This document shows positions 47,136-55,772 of a DNA stretch of 64,000 nt, one piece after another. Each line of letters starts with the position of its first letter. Position 1 is the first letter of the stretch. Below the pieces are notes generated by a model that worked only from the letters and a program-made list of their open reading frames with translations, was not told the DNA's origin and did not search any database. The DNA is from an uncultured Acidobacteriia bacterium (GTDB lineage Bacteria > Acidobacteriota > Terriglobia > Bryobacterales > Bryobacteraceae): assembly GCA_903900705.1 (NCBI GenBank), contig CAIUOG010000118.1:1-64000 (forward strand). Direction: 5' to 3'. Made by a program: the position numbers and the translations under genes.

Positions 47136-48506
47136 ATGAGTCCCGACATCAAACGACCGTTCATCGTACTGCTTGCGAGCCACTGGCTGAGCATGCTGGG
47201 CGTGGCCCTGACCACCACAGCGGGCTTTTCCTGGCTCTTCGTGTTACCCATGCACCTGCGGGGCAATGCCGATAACCCTTACATCGGCATCCTCGCATTT
47301 CTGATTATTCCCGCTGTGCTGTTTCTGGGCCTGGCGTTGATACCGGTTGGGGTTCTGCTTGCCCGGCGGCAGGTGGTGTCCGGCCTGGCCGCGATTCCGG
47401 ATCGCAGAGCCGCCTGGCGGAAGATCGGCGTGTTTCTGGGGCTGATGACGTTCGTCAATCTCGTGATTGGCAGCCAGGCTACCTATCGCGCGGTCGCCCA
47501 CATGGAGACTGACCAGTTCTGCGGCCAGAGCTGCCATGTGATGAAGCCCGAGTTCACGGCCTGGAAGCACGCGCCGCATTCGCATGTGGAATGCGTCGAG
47601 TGCCATATTACGCCTGGCGCAGCCGGCTGGTTCGCCGCCAAAATGGCTGGTACGCGCCAGTTGATGAACGTGGCTCTCAATACCTATAAACGCCCGATTG
47701 AAGATGCGATTGAGACCAACCGTCTGGTGCGATCGGAAGAAACGTGCGAGAAGTGCCACGCGCGGGACAAAGAGATCGGTTCGGTGATGAAGGTGATCCC
47801 CACCTTTAAGGATGACGAGAAGAATACCCGGTCTGAGACTGTCCTGATGTTGATGGTGGGCGGCAAGGCTGGTGGAATTCACGGCGCGCACATGGGCCCT
47901 GGCGTGGAGATCCGCTATGCTCCCACCGATTCGAAACGGGGCACGATTCCCTGGGTGGAATACAAAGGAGCGGACGGCAAGGTGAGCACCTATGTTGACC
48001 CGTCCGCGAAACCCGGGTCTGTGGCCGGGCTGCCTCGGTACACGATGCAGTGCGTCGATTGTCACAGTCGCCCGGCCCACACCTTCCAGTTGCCGGGTCG
48101 GGCTGTGGATGCGGCTCTGGCCGCCGGCAAGCTGCCGGCCAATGCGCCATTCTTCCGCAAGTTCGCCGTCGAACTGCTGACCACCAGCAAAGACGGCACG
48201 GACATCGCGCCGAAAGTGGTGGCGTATTACAAAGAGAAAGCGATCCCGGGCGATCCGGCGGTCACCGCGGCCTTCCTGACGAACCTCTATGACAGCAACG
48301 TGTTCCCCGATCTGAAAGTCACGTGGGGCACCTATTCCAACAACCTGGGCCATACGGACGCGCCGGGCTGCTTCCGCTGCCATGATGGCAGCCACGAGCG
48401 CGCCGACAAAACGGCCATCACGAATGACTGCACCACCTGTCACCGCATGGTGGCGGTTGACGAAGCCTCTCCGGAAGTCCTCAAGACGCTCGGAATCGAT
48501 CAGTAA
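47136..48506 (+). CDS. NapC/NirT family multiheme quinol dehydrogenase
   Basis: A 456-residue membrane cytochrome. Three hydrophobic segments (about 9-37, 49-76, 98-116) precede the heme domain. Heme sites: a CX3CH motif CGQSCH (129-134) followed by VMKPEF, then CVECH, CEKCH, CVDCH, CFRCH and CTTCH, i.e. five standard sites and one unusual one. The CGQSCH...CVECHITPG opening is typical of a NapC/NirT subgroup in Acidobacteriota and deltaproteobacteria. It would oxidise menaquinol and feed the periplasmic tetraheme, the role CymA has in Shewanella. Last gene of the operon, ahead of a strong terminator. Confidence 0.9.
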   Translation: MSPDIKRPFIVLLASHWLSMLGVALTTTAGFSWLFVLPMHLRGNADNPYIGILAFLIIPAVLFLGLALIPVGVLLARRQVVSGLAAIPDRRAAWRKIGVFLGLMTFVNLVIGSQATYRAVAHMETDQFCGQSCHVMKPEFTAWKHAPHSHVECVECHITPGAAGWFAAKMAGTRQLMNVALNTYKRPIEDAIETNRLVRSEETCEKCHARDKEIGSVMKVIPTFKDDEKNTRSETVLMLMVGGKAGGIHGAHMGPGVEIRYAPTDSKRGTIPWVEYKGADGKVSTYVDPSAKPGSVAGLPRYTMQCVDCHSRPAHTFQLPGRAVDAALAAGKLPANAPFFRKFAVELLTTSKDGTDIAPKVVAYYKEKAIPGDPAVTAAFLTNLYDSNVFPDLKVTWGTYSNNLGHTDAPGCFRCHDGSHERADKTAITNDCTTCHRMVAVDEASPEVLKTLGIDQ

Positions 48507-48533
48507 CCGCCCCTGCCTGATCCTGCGCAACTC

Positions 48534-48579
48534 ACATGCGCCAAATCGCGACAAGCTCTCGCGATTTGGCGCATGTTTT
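48534..48579 (+). terminator. Terminator of the porin-cytochrome operon
   Basis: A perfect 18-base stem (48534-48551 with 48559-48576) around the 7-base loop CAAGCTC, followed by TTTTCTTT. It is the strongest hairpin seen in the window and probably also acts for opposite-strand transcripts. Confidence 0.9.
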
Positions 48580-48811
48580 CTTTGGTAAGCACCTCGCAAT
48601 GCTGACTACCCATGTCCGGAGCCACTGTTTTAATGCTTCCGGAAGGCAGGTTGACAGTAATATCCCCTGGGACTGTCGAGAGGTATTTAGGAAATATACC
48701 GACATCTGTAGATTGGGGGTAAAAAATTGCTTAAGTTGATAAAGTCAGGGACATAGAGACGGAAGAGAAAGAGACTGAGTCCGTATTTGTCCGAGGAAAG
48801 AAGGTCCTGAA
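48580..48811. other. Intergenic region before the LuxR-type regulator
   Basis: About 230 bases without a gene after the operon terminator. It is AT-richer than its surroundings near 48690-48760 and probably holds the promoter of the following regulator; TTGATAAAGT near 48736 is suggestive but no convincing -35/-10 pair was fixed. Confidence 0.35.
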
Positions 48812-49570
48812 ATGTTTAACGTAGCCCTTTACAGCGTGCAGCCGGTTTTGGCCGAAGGTCTGAAAGTTCTTCTGGCGGGGACATACAATTTGTCCGGAGC
48901 CTATCTGACTACCGAAGCTCTGAAAGCCGGTATTCGGGAACTGCATCCGGAGCTCATCCTCCTGGAGGTCACTCCCAGCATCACGCTCGAAGCGCTGCGC
49001 GAAGTGCGCGAGGCCCATGCATCCGGCGCCGTGGTTCTCTGGGTGGAAGGCATCTCGCCCGAATTCGTTTCGCAGGCACTTTCGATTGGCGTTCGCGGAA
49101 TTCTCTGCAAGACGGCTCCGGTTGATTCGCTCTACCGCTGCCTTGCCGACGTGGCAGCCGGCAGCATGCATATCGACAACGAACTGAGCGCCAGTCTGCT
49201 TTCCTCGAATCAGGTCCACCTGACGCCCCGGGAACGGCAGTTGATGGGTCTGGTGGCACAAGGACTCAGCAACAAGGAAGTGGCGTGGTCGTTGGGTATT
49301 TCGGAAGGGACCGTAAAGGTCTACCTGAGCCGCCTGTTTGACAAGACCGGCGTGGGCGACCGTTACGAACTGGCGCTGCTGGCCCTTAAGAACCTGTCGC
49401 CGAACGGTGCAAGCGCGGCTGCGCGGGTGGAGGGGCAAAGCGTACCCTTTCAGCTTCCTAGTTCGCTCGTAACCGGTTCGCGCAATGTAGCGCAGAAGGC
49501 GCCCGCATCCGCGCCGGTTCGGCCGCTGGCTCATATCCCCGCGATGCACGGCAACTGGGTCCGTCAATAG
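48812..49570 (+). CDS. NarL/LuxR-type regulator with a degenerate receiver domain
   Basis: A 252-residue protein. Residues 1-120 look like a receiver fold, but the phosphorylation strand reads LILLEVTP, with Glu52 where Asp is required, and the N-terminal acidic pair is missing (VALYSVQPVL). Lys of the conserved CKTAPVDSL segment is kept. Residues about 135-200 are a LuxR helix-turn-helix (LTPRERQLMGLVAQGLSNKEVAWSLGISEGTVKVYLSRLFDKTGV). A 50-residue tail is low-complexity. It likely acts without phosphorylation. Placed between the electron-conduit operon and cydAB, it is a candidate regulator of either. Confidence 0.85.
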   Translation: MFNVALYSVQPVLAEGLKVLLAGTYNLSGAYLTTEALKAGIRELHPELILLEVTPSITLEALREVREAHASGAVVLWVEGISPEFVSQALSIGVRGILCKTAPVDSLYRCLADVAAGSMHIDNELSASLLSSNQVHLTPRERQLMGLVAQGLSNKEVAWSLGISEGTVKVYLSRLFDKTGVGDRYELALLALKNLSPNGASAAARVEGQSVPFQLPSSLVTGSRNVAQKAPASAPVRPLAHIPAMHGNWVRQ

Positions 49571-49584
49571 CTCACAGGCACACA

Positions 49585-49606
49585 GGGGGTGGTCTCCTCC
49601 ACCCCC
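49585..49606 (+). terminator. GC-rich hairpin between regulator and cydA
   Basis: GGGGGTGG (49585-49592) pairs perfectly with CCACCCCC (49599-49606) around a 6-base loop. No T-run follows, so it may be a weak terminator, a processing site, or a control element before cydA, which starts 52 bases later. Confidence 0.5.
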
Positions 49607-49658
49607 GGTGCGGATGCAAGAAGGTATTCGGCCCCGTCCGTGCTATACCAGAGGATAA

Positions 49659-51014
49659 ATGGACAGTGCGTTAGCGATTCACCGCCTGCACTTTGCTTTT
49701 ACAGTAACTTTTCACTATATTTTTCCGCAGCTGACGATGGGCCTGGCGCTGCTGATCGTCATCCTCAAAACCATCGCCATCCGAAACAACAATCCACACT
49801 ACGACCAGTGCGCCCGGTTCTGGTCGAAGATCTTCGCCGTAAACTTCGCGTTCGGCGTCGTCACCGGGATTCCGATGGAGTTTCAGTTCGGAACCAACTG
49901 GGCGGGCTTTGCGAAGTCCGCTGGTGGAGTGATCGGGCAGACTCTCGCGATGGAAGGCATGTACAGCTTCTTCCTCGAAAGCACGTTCCTCGGATTGTTT
50001 CTGTTTGGAGAGAAGCGGCTGGGGCCCCGTTTGCACTGGCTGACCGCTGTCGCTGTGTGGCTGGGCTCCTGGCTTTCCGGGTATTTCATTATCGCGACGG
50101 ATGCCTGGATGCAGCACCCTGTGGGCTACACTCTGGGTCCGAAGGGCGAAATTATCCTGAAAAGCCTGAGTGAACTGCTGCTGAATCCATGGATACTCTG
50201 GCAGTACTCCCACAACATGACCGCTTCGGTGGTGACGGCGAGTTTTGTGATGGCGGCGCTCGGAGCGTTCTATTTGCTTGCGAAGCGCCACGAGGCGTTC
50301 GGTCGGACATTCGTCCGCACGGGCGTGATCGCCGGTCTGATTTCCACTCTGATTCTGGGCTTTCCCACCGGCGATCAGCAAAGCGTGATGGTGGCAAAGA
50401 ATCAGCCCGCCACGCTCGCCGCGATGGAGGGCCTGTTCCGCACTGAGCAGAATGGCAGCCCGCTCGCCATTGCCGGCCAGCCTGACGTGGAAGCGGGCAA
50501 GCTGGATAATCCCGTCGAAATGCCCTACGCGCTGAGTTTCCTGACCACCAGAAACTGGCACGGCAAGGTTCAGGGTCTCGATCAGTTCCCGAAGGACCTG
50601 TGGCCGGACAATATCGGCCTGCTCTACTTCAGCTATCACATCATGGTGGGGCTTGGAACGCTGCTGACGGGCCTGATGCTGTGGGCCGCGCTGGAGTTGT
50701 GGAGAGGGTCGGTCTGGAAGCGGACGCCACTGCTGTGGGCTCTGATGCTGTCGTTCCCTCTACCGTACCTGGCCACGACCTTCGGCTGGATGACGGCCGA
50801 GATAGGGCGTCAGCCATGGCTGATCTACGGCCTGATGCGCACCAGTTCCGGCGTCTCTCCGCTGGTCTCCGCCGGCAACGGCCTCTTCACCCTGCTGGGG
50901 TTCATGGGGATGTATGCGCTGCTTGCGGTGCTCTTCCTGTTTCTGATCTGGCGCGAAGTGGAAGAAGGGCCGGCCCGGGCCGAACTGGAGAAGCCAGCGC
51001 TCGCGCACTACTGA
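49659..51014 (+). CDS. cydA: Cytochrome bd-type quinol oxidase subunit I
   Basis: A 451-residue integral membrane protein carrying hemes b558, b595 and d. His19 is conserved; EFQFGTNWAGFAKSAGGVIGQTLAMEGMYSFFLESTFLGLFLFG holds the acidic proton-path residues, QYSHNMTASVVTASF holds the b558 His, and FGWMTAEIGRQPW is the family's GWxxxExGRQPW signature. The protein is about 70 residues shorter than E. coli CydA because the Q-loop is short, as in cyanide-insensitive-oxidase-like enzymes. GAGGATAA precedes the ATG. High-affinity O2 reduction with quinol as donor. Confidence 0.95.
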   Translation: MDSALAIHRLHFAFTVTFHYIFPQLTMGLALLIVILKTIAIRNNNPHYDQCARFWSKIFAVNFAFGVVTGIPMEFQFGTNWAGFAKSAGGVIGQTLAMEGMYSFFLESTFLGLFLFGEKRLGPRLHWLTAVAVWLGSWLSGYFIIATDAWMQHPVGYTLGPKGEIILKSLSELLLNPWILWQYSHNMTASVVTASFVMAALGAFYLLAKRHEAFGRTFVRTGVIAGLISTLILGFPTGDQQSVMVAKNQPATLAAMEGLFRTEQNGSPLAIAGQPDVEAGKLDNPVEMPYALSFLTTRNWHGKVQGLDQFPKDLWPDNIGLLYFSYHIMVGLGTLLTGLMLWAALELWRGSVWKRTPLLWALMLSFPLPYLATTFGWMTAEIGRQPWLIYGLMRTSSGVSPLVSAGNGLFTLLGFMGMYALLAVLFLFLIWREVEEGPARAELEKPALAHY

Positions 51015-51015
51015 T

Positions 51016-52050
51016 ATGCAGACAATCTGGTTCATCCTGGTGGCCGTCATGCTGGCGGGTTATGTCCTTCTGGACGGCTTCGATCTGGGCGCCGGCGCGA
51101 TTCATCTGATTGCGGCGCGCCTCGACGGGGAACGCCGGGCGGTACTGGCTTCGATCGGACCCGTCTGGGACGGCAATGAAGTCTGGTTGCTGGCGGCTGG
51201 AGGAACCCTGTACTTCGCGTTCCCGCCACTTTACGCCGCCGGCTTCAGCGGCTTCTATCTTGCGCTGATGATTGTACTCTGGCTGCTGATGCTGCGGGGT
51301 ATGTCCATCGAACTGCGCGGCCATGTGGACAGCCCGCTTTGGCGTTCCTTCTGGGACGGCACGTTCAGCGTTTCCAGCATTTTACTGGCGGTATTCTATG
51401 GCGCGGCGCTGGGGAACGTGGTGCGGGGCGTGCCCCTCAACAAAGATGGCTACTTCTTTCTGCCCCTGTGGACGAATCTGCAGCCGGGCCCAAACCCTGG
51501 CATCATTGACTGGTACACGGTTCTGACCGGCGTCGCCGCGCTCCTGGTGCTGACGGTGCACGGGGCGCTTTGGGTGATGCTCAGAACGAACGGGGAACCG
51601 GAAATGCGCTCCCGACGGATCGCCATGACCCTCTATCCGGCGGTCTGGGGGATCGTCATTGCCATCACGGCCGCGAGTTTCGCGGTACAACCCCGCCTGT
51701 GGCAGAGTTTTTCCGCCCGCCCGTGGGAATGTGCCTTTCCGTTCCTTGCAGTGGCCGGACTGGCCGGAATCCGTGTGGCACTGTCACGGCGCGCGCAACT
51801 GGCAGCCTTTCTCTGTTCGTGCCTGTTCATCGCGGGACTGTTGCTCAGCGCCGCGTTCGGGCTTTATCCAACGCTGTTGCCGGCCGTTACAGGTTCTGGT
51901 ATGAGCCTGACCATCGGAAATTCGTCCGCCCCGGCGTACGGACTGGGTGTGGGTTTCCTTTGGTGGATACCCGCGTTTCTGCTGGCGGCGGGATACACGG
52001 CCTTTATCTATCGTCACTTCCGGGGCAAGATCAGTAGCGGAACGCACTGA
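51016..52050 (+). CDS. cydB: Cytochrome bd-type quinol oxidase subunit II
   Basis: A 344-residue membrane protein with the CydB opening IWFILVAVMLAGYVLLDGFDLGAGAIHL and GPVWDGNEVWLLAAGGTLYFAFPPLYA, DGTFSVSSILLAVFYGAALGNVVRGVPL and the C-terminal GFLWWIPAFLLAAGYTAFIY. It starts one base after the cydA stop. A small CydX-like third subunit was looked for downstream and not seen. cydCD assembly genes are not in this window. Confidence 0.95.
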   Translation: MQTIWFILVAVMLAGYVLLDGFDLGAGAIHLIAARLDGERRAVLASIGPVWDGNEVWLLAAGGTLYFAFPPLYAAGFSGFYLALMIVLWLLMLRGMSIELRGHVDSPLWRSFWDGTFSVSSILLAVFYGAALGNVVRGVPLNKDGYFFLPLWTNLQPGPNPGIIDWYTVLTGVAALLVLTVHGALWVMLRTNGEPEMRSRRIAMTLYPAVWGIVIAITAASFAVQPRLWQSFSARPWECAFPFLAVAGLAGIRVALSRRAQLAAFLCSCLFIAGLLLSAAFGLYPTLLPAVTGSGMSLTIGNSSAPAYGLGVGFLWWIPAFLLAAGYTAFIYRHFRGKISSGTH

Positions 52051-52121
52051 CTCCGCATTATTCCTGGCTGAGGCGCCGGGCTGGAAGTGCTAAGATTTCA
52101 AGCGTCAGCCATTTCCCGGGG

Positions 52122-52532
52122 ATGAAGCGAATTCTTATTGCCGATGACCAGCCCACCGCGCGGGAACTGGTCGGAACCATCCTCTCCTACTCCGGCTATG
52201 AAACGCACGAGGCGGTGGATGGACTGGACGCCGTGGTTCAGGCGTGGAAAGTCCTGCCGGATCTGATCCTCCTCGACATCCATATGCCGGGTCAGGATGG
52301 CTTTGCCGTCTGCCGGCAACTGCGCGCCGATCCCCGCTTTGCGGAAGTACCCATTGTCGCGATGACGGCTGGTCTGATGAGCGGCGAGCGCGAAAGGGCG
52401 CTCAGTGGCGGTTTCACGGAATTTCTGGGGAAGCCGATTTCGCTGACACAACTGCGCCAGACCGTTGACCGGCTTTTAGAGGAGCCCGTGCTTACGCATC
52501 TTATAGCGAAGGGCGTCGCGGCCGATTCGTAG
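52122..52532 (+). CDS. CheY-like single-domain response regulator
   Basis: A 136-residue receiver domain with the full active site: Asp-Asp pair in ILIADDQPTA, phospho-acceptor Asp in LILLDIHMPG, Thr in VAMTAG and Lys in FLGKPISL. No output domain. It lies 71 bases after cydB in the same direction. Its last 57 bases (52476-52532) overlap the 3' end of the convergent NtrC-like gene on the opposite strand, so antisense interference is possible. Partner kinase could be the hybrid kinase at 53880-55745, by proximity only. Confidence 0.93.
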   Translation: MKRILIADDQPTARELVGTILSYSGYETHEAVDGLDAVVQAWKVLPDLILLDIHMPGQDGFAVCRQLRADPRFAEVPIVAMTAGLMSGERERALSGGFTEFLGKPISLTQLRQTVDRLLEEPVLTHLIAKGVAADS

Positions 52533-53861
52533 CGCTCGCGCCGCGCCGGACTGGTTGCCGTTGGCATGTGCCAGTGCTTCCGCGATCAGCCGCTTTTCAT
52601 GCTCCTCGAAGGTGCCTTCGGTGGGCGCGGGCGCCGCCGCGGAGTGGCCACCGCTGGCCGGCGCGGAGTTCGCCCGCAGCGGGAACCGGAGGTACTCGGG
52701 CAGATCCTGCACGTCGATCGTCTCGCCCAGCACCATCATGCAGGCGTAACCGATCACGTTCTCCAGCTCGCGAATGTTGCCCGGCCACTCATGGCGGGCC
52801 AGAACCACCTGGGCACGCTGGGTGAGGCCGTTGATGGTCTTCTGATACTGTCCGGCGAACTTGTCGGTGAAGTATTTCGTGAGGAGCGGCAGGTCTTCCT
52901 TGCGTTCGGCCAGCGCCGGTACGCGGACTTCCACCATCGACAGACGGTAGAACAGGTCCTCGCGGAACTGCTTTTCAGCCACCGCTTCGCGCAGATCACG
53001 ATGCGTGGCGGCCACCACCCGGACGTCCACTTTTCGCGGAGTGAGTGAGCCCACCCGCAACACTTCCTGGTTCTGCAGCGCGCGGAGCAGTTTCGCCTGG
53101 GTGGCGAGCGGCATATCGCCGATTTCGTCCAGGAACAGCACGCCCTTGTCGGCGAACTCGAAGAGGCCGGTCTTATCCTGCGTGGCGCCGGTGAACGCCC
53201 CGCGGACATGGCCGAACAGCTCGCTTTCAAACAGAGTCTCCACCACGGCGGAGCAGTTCAGTACCACCAGCCGGCCATTCTTGACGGGGCTGAGCGCGCA
53301 GAGCGCCCGCGCGGCGAGTTCCTTGCCGGTGCCGGTTTCGCCCGTCACCAGCACGGTGCGGAAGTGGGGGGCGATGCGTCGGATGCGCGAGAACATCTCC
53401 CACATGGCGGGGCTGCGCCCAACCATGCCTTCAAACCGGGCGCTCTCGGCCAGTTCGCGATCCACGGCCATGGTGCGCTGCCGGAGCTGCGCTTCCACGA
53501 TCAGGCGTGAGATTCGTTCCCGCAGCAGGGCAATCGGGATGGGCTTGTTCAGATAATCAGCCGCGCCACGGCGCACCGCATCCACCGCGGATTCACTGGT
53601 GTAATGGGCGGTCATCAGGATGACGTCGATGGCGGGGTCGAACTCGACGATGCGGTCCAACACCTCCAGCCCGCTGATGCCGGGCATCACGAGGTCCGTC
53701 AGAACGATCTGCGGGTGCTCGCGGAAGACGGCTTCAATGCCCTCTTCGGGGTCTGAGGCCGTGATGATGCGGAGCTCAGAGCGGGAAAGCGCGGTCGACA
53801 GAAGTTCCAGGCTACCGGGGTTGTCGTCGATGATAACGAGGGTGACTTCAGAAGACGTCAT
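52476..53861 (-). CDS. Sigma-54-dependent response regulator (NtrC type)
   Basis: A 461-residue activator: receiver domain (1-125; Asp56 in IVLTDLVMPG), AAA+ domain (about 145-375) with Walker A GETGTGKE, the sigma-54-contact loop GAFTGA, Walker B VLFLDEIGDMP and the arginine-finger region, and a C-terminal Fis-type helix-turn-helix (EKRLIAEALAHANGNQSGAARALRIGRDALRYKMRKHGLL). It starts 18 bases after the hybrid kinase stop, so the two form an operon and very likely a two-component pair. Target promoters would be -24/-12 type; none was identified here. Confidence 0.94.
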   Translation of the reverse strand: MTSSEVTLVIIDDNPGSLELLSTALSRSELRIITASDPEEGIEAVFREHPQIVLTDLVMPGISGLEVLDRIVEFDPAIDVILMTAHYTSESAVDAVRRGAADYLNKPIPIALLRERISRLIVEAQLRQRTMAVDRELAESARFEGMVGRSPAMWEMFSRIRRIAPHFRTVLVTGETGTGKELAARALCALSPVKNGRLVVLNCSAVVETLFESELFGHVRGAFTGATQDKTGLFEFADKGVLFLDEIGDMPLATQAKLLRALQNQEVLRVGSLTPRKVDVRVVAATHRDLREAVAEKQFREDLFYRLSMVEVRVPALAERKEDLPLLTKYFTDKFAGQYQKTINGLTQRAQVVLARHEWPGNIRELENVIGYACMMVLGETIDVQDLPEYLRFPLRANSAPASGGHSAAAPAPTEGTFEEHEKRLIAEALAHANGNQSGAARALRIGRDALRYKMRKHGLL

Positions 53862-53879
53862 GTTTATTTAAGCTGATCT

Positions 53880-55745
53880 TCATTGCGCCGGCCTGAGCAT
53901 GGCCGCGACCACAGGTACGTGATCGCGCAGAGCCTGCAGCAACGTCTCTTTCTTCACTGGTTTCTGCAAATACGCCGTCGCCCCCAGGGCGATCGCCTCG
54001 CGGTCGCGATCCAGTACTGAAATCACGAAGACCGGGATCCCGATCGTTTCCGGCGAAGCACGAAGCTCTTCCAGAATACGCCAGCCGGAGCGTCCCGGCA
54101 TGCGGAGGTCGAGAGTAATAGCGTCCGGACGCAGGTCGCGCGCCATGGCGCCCGCGGCAGAGGAGGTTTCGGCGAACTCCGTGCGGATCTTCAGCGGGTT
54201 CAGATAACTGGCGAGCAACTCGCGGGCGGCCGGTTCGTCCTCCACGATCAGGATGAGCGGTTCGGTGCGAGTGCGGCCAGGGTCGGACGGAATGGTAAAA
54301 GAGAAACGGCTGCCTTCGCCAGGCGCGCTTTCCACGCTGATCGAGCCGCCGTGAAGTTCCACGAGATGCTTGACGATGGCGAGCCCCAGGCCGGTGCCTT
54401 CCCGTACTCCGCGCGTGGTGGAGGAGACCTGTCGGAACTTGTCAAAGATGACGGCCTGGTCTTCGGTGGAGATGCCAATTCCGCTATCGCCCACAGTGAG
54501 GCGGCACATGCCACCCTCGGTGACCGCTTCCACCCAGACCGAGCCCGATTCCGGCGTAAATTTCACTGCGTTACTCAGCAGGTTGGTCAGGATTTCTCGC
54601 AACCGCAGGCGGTCCGCCACGACAAAGCAGGTGTTGGCGAGGCGATTCACCAGCTGGATTTTTTTGGCGTTCGCCGCATTCGTGATACCGCTGACGGCGC
54701 TGCGGACAATTTCCGCGGCGTCGAGCGCTTCCAGTTCCAGTTCCATGCGGCCGGCCTCAATCTTGCTGAGGTCGAGAACGTCGTTAATCAGTTCGAGCAG
54801 ATGAACGGAATCCTGCCGGACGTGCTGCACGAAGCGCTTTTGCTTGTCATTCAGCGGGCCTTCCAGTTCCTCCGCCAGCAGTTCCGTAAAGCCGATGATG
54901 GTGTGCAGCGGGGTGCGAAGTTCATGGCTCATGCTGGCCAGAAATTCGCTCTTGAGCCGGTCGGCGCGCTCGATTTCGCGATTGCGGGCTTCGAGCTGCT
55001 GGTTTGCGGCGCGGATCTTTTCTTCGGAGTTCCTGCGCTCCGTGACATCGCGAATAATCGCGGTCACGCGGAAGCCGTCTTCCGATTGCACGGGGCTCAG
55101 ACTGATTTCGACCGGAATTTCCTGCCCGTCTTTACGCCGCGCGGAGAGGATGAGACTCCTGCCCATGGGCCGGGTGGTGGGATGCTGCCAGTAGCTCTGG
55201 CGGTGGTGATGATGACCGGATCGCAGGGCGTCCGGCAGCAACTGATCGACATTCATGCCGAGGAGTTCTTCCCGGGTATAGCCAAACAACGTCTCGGTCA
55301 CGCGGTTCAGCAGGACGATGTAGCCCTCGCGGTCCACCTCAATGATGGCGTCCGGAGCTGCCTCCAGGAGTTCGCGAAAACGGCTGACGGAGCGGAGTTC
55401 TTCGGCGGTGTCGCGCTCATCGGTACGGTCAGCAATAATAAACAGCCAGCCGCCGGGCTGCCGAGTGCGGGCGCGCACCTCCAGCCGCAACAGCTTGCCG
55501 GCCCGGTCTGACGAGATCACCTCATGCAGTTCGTCCTGATTGACACCGGGTTCCATCAAAGCCGCAATCGCGTGCAGCTCTGATGGAAGCGGTAAACCAA
55601 CGATGTCGTGCGCTTTCCAGCCAAACAGATCTTCGGCGGCCGCAGTCCACACTTCCACGAAGCCGGCGCCATTGACGCCGACGATCGCGTCGGGAAACAG
55701 TTCGGCTACGGTCTCCATCAGATCAGCCGGTAAACTCGCGTTCAT
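53880..55745 (-). CDS. Soluble hybrid sensor histidine kinase (PAS-PAS-HisKA-HATPase-REC)
   Basis: A 621-residue kinase with no membrane segment. PAS 1 (about 8-115), PAS 2 (about 122-238), a coiled linker, HisKA with phospho-acceptor His274 in SMSHELRTPL, HATPase (N box NLLSNAVKF, G1 VGDSGIGIS, G2 GTGLGLAIVKHL), then a C-terminal receiver (about 497-610; Asp546 in ITLDLRMPG, Lys in YLQKPVKKE). Cytoplasmic PAS sensing of redox state or a small molecule is expected. Upstream of and co-directional with the NtrC-like regulator. Confidence 0.93.
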   Translation of the reverse strand: MNASLPADLMETVAELFPDAIVGVNGAGFVEVWTAAAEDLFGWKAHDIVGLPLPSELHAIAALMEPGVNQDELHEVISSDRAGKLLRLEVRARTRQPGGWLFIIADRTDERDTAEELRSVSRFRELLEAAPDAIIEVDREGYIVLLNRVTETLFGYTREELLGMNVDQLLPDALRSGHHHHRQSYWQHPTTRPMGRSLILSARRKDGQEIPVEISLSPVQSEDGFRVTAIIRDVTERRNSEEKIRAANQQLEARNREIERADRLKSEFLASMSHELRTPLHTIIGFTELLAEELEGPLNDKQKRFVQHVRQDSVHLLELINDVLDLSKIEAGRMELELEALDAAEIVRSAVSGITNAANAKKIQLVNRLANTCFVVADRLRLREILTNLLSNAVKFTPESGSVWVEAVTEGGMCRLTVGDSGIGISTEDQAVIFDKFRQVSSTTRGVREGTGLGLAIVKHLVELHGGSISVESAPGEGSRFSFTIPSDPGRTRTEPLILIVEDEPAARELLASYLNPLKIRTEFAETSSAAGAMARDLRPDAITLDLRMPGRSGWRILEELRASPETIGIPVFVISVLDRDREAIALGATAYLQKPVKKETLLQALRDHVPVVAAMLRPAQ

Positions 55746-55772
55746 GCTGCATACAGGTTATCCTTTCGCACC

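Noticed and set aside
52051-52121. Small CydX-like subunit after cydB
   Set aside because: No short hydrophobic open frame with a start codon was found in the gap.
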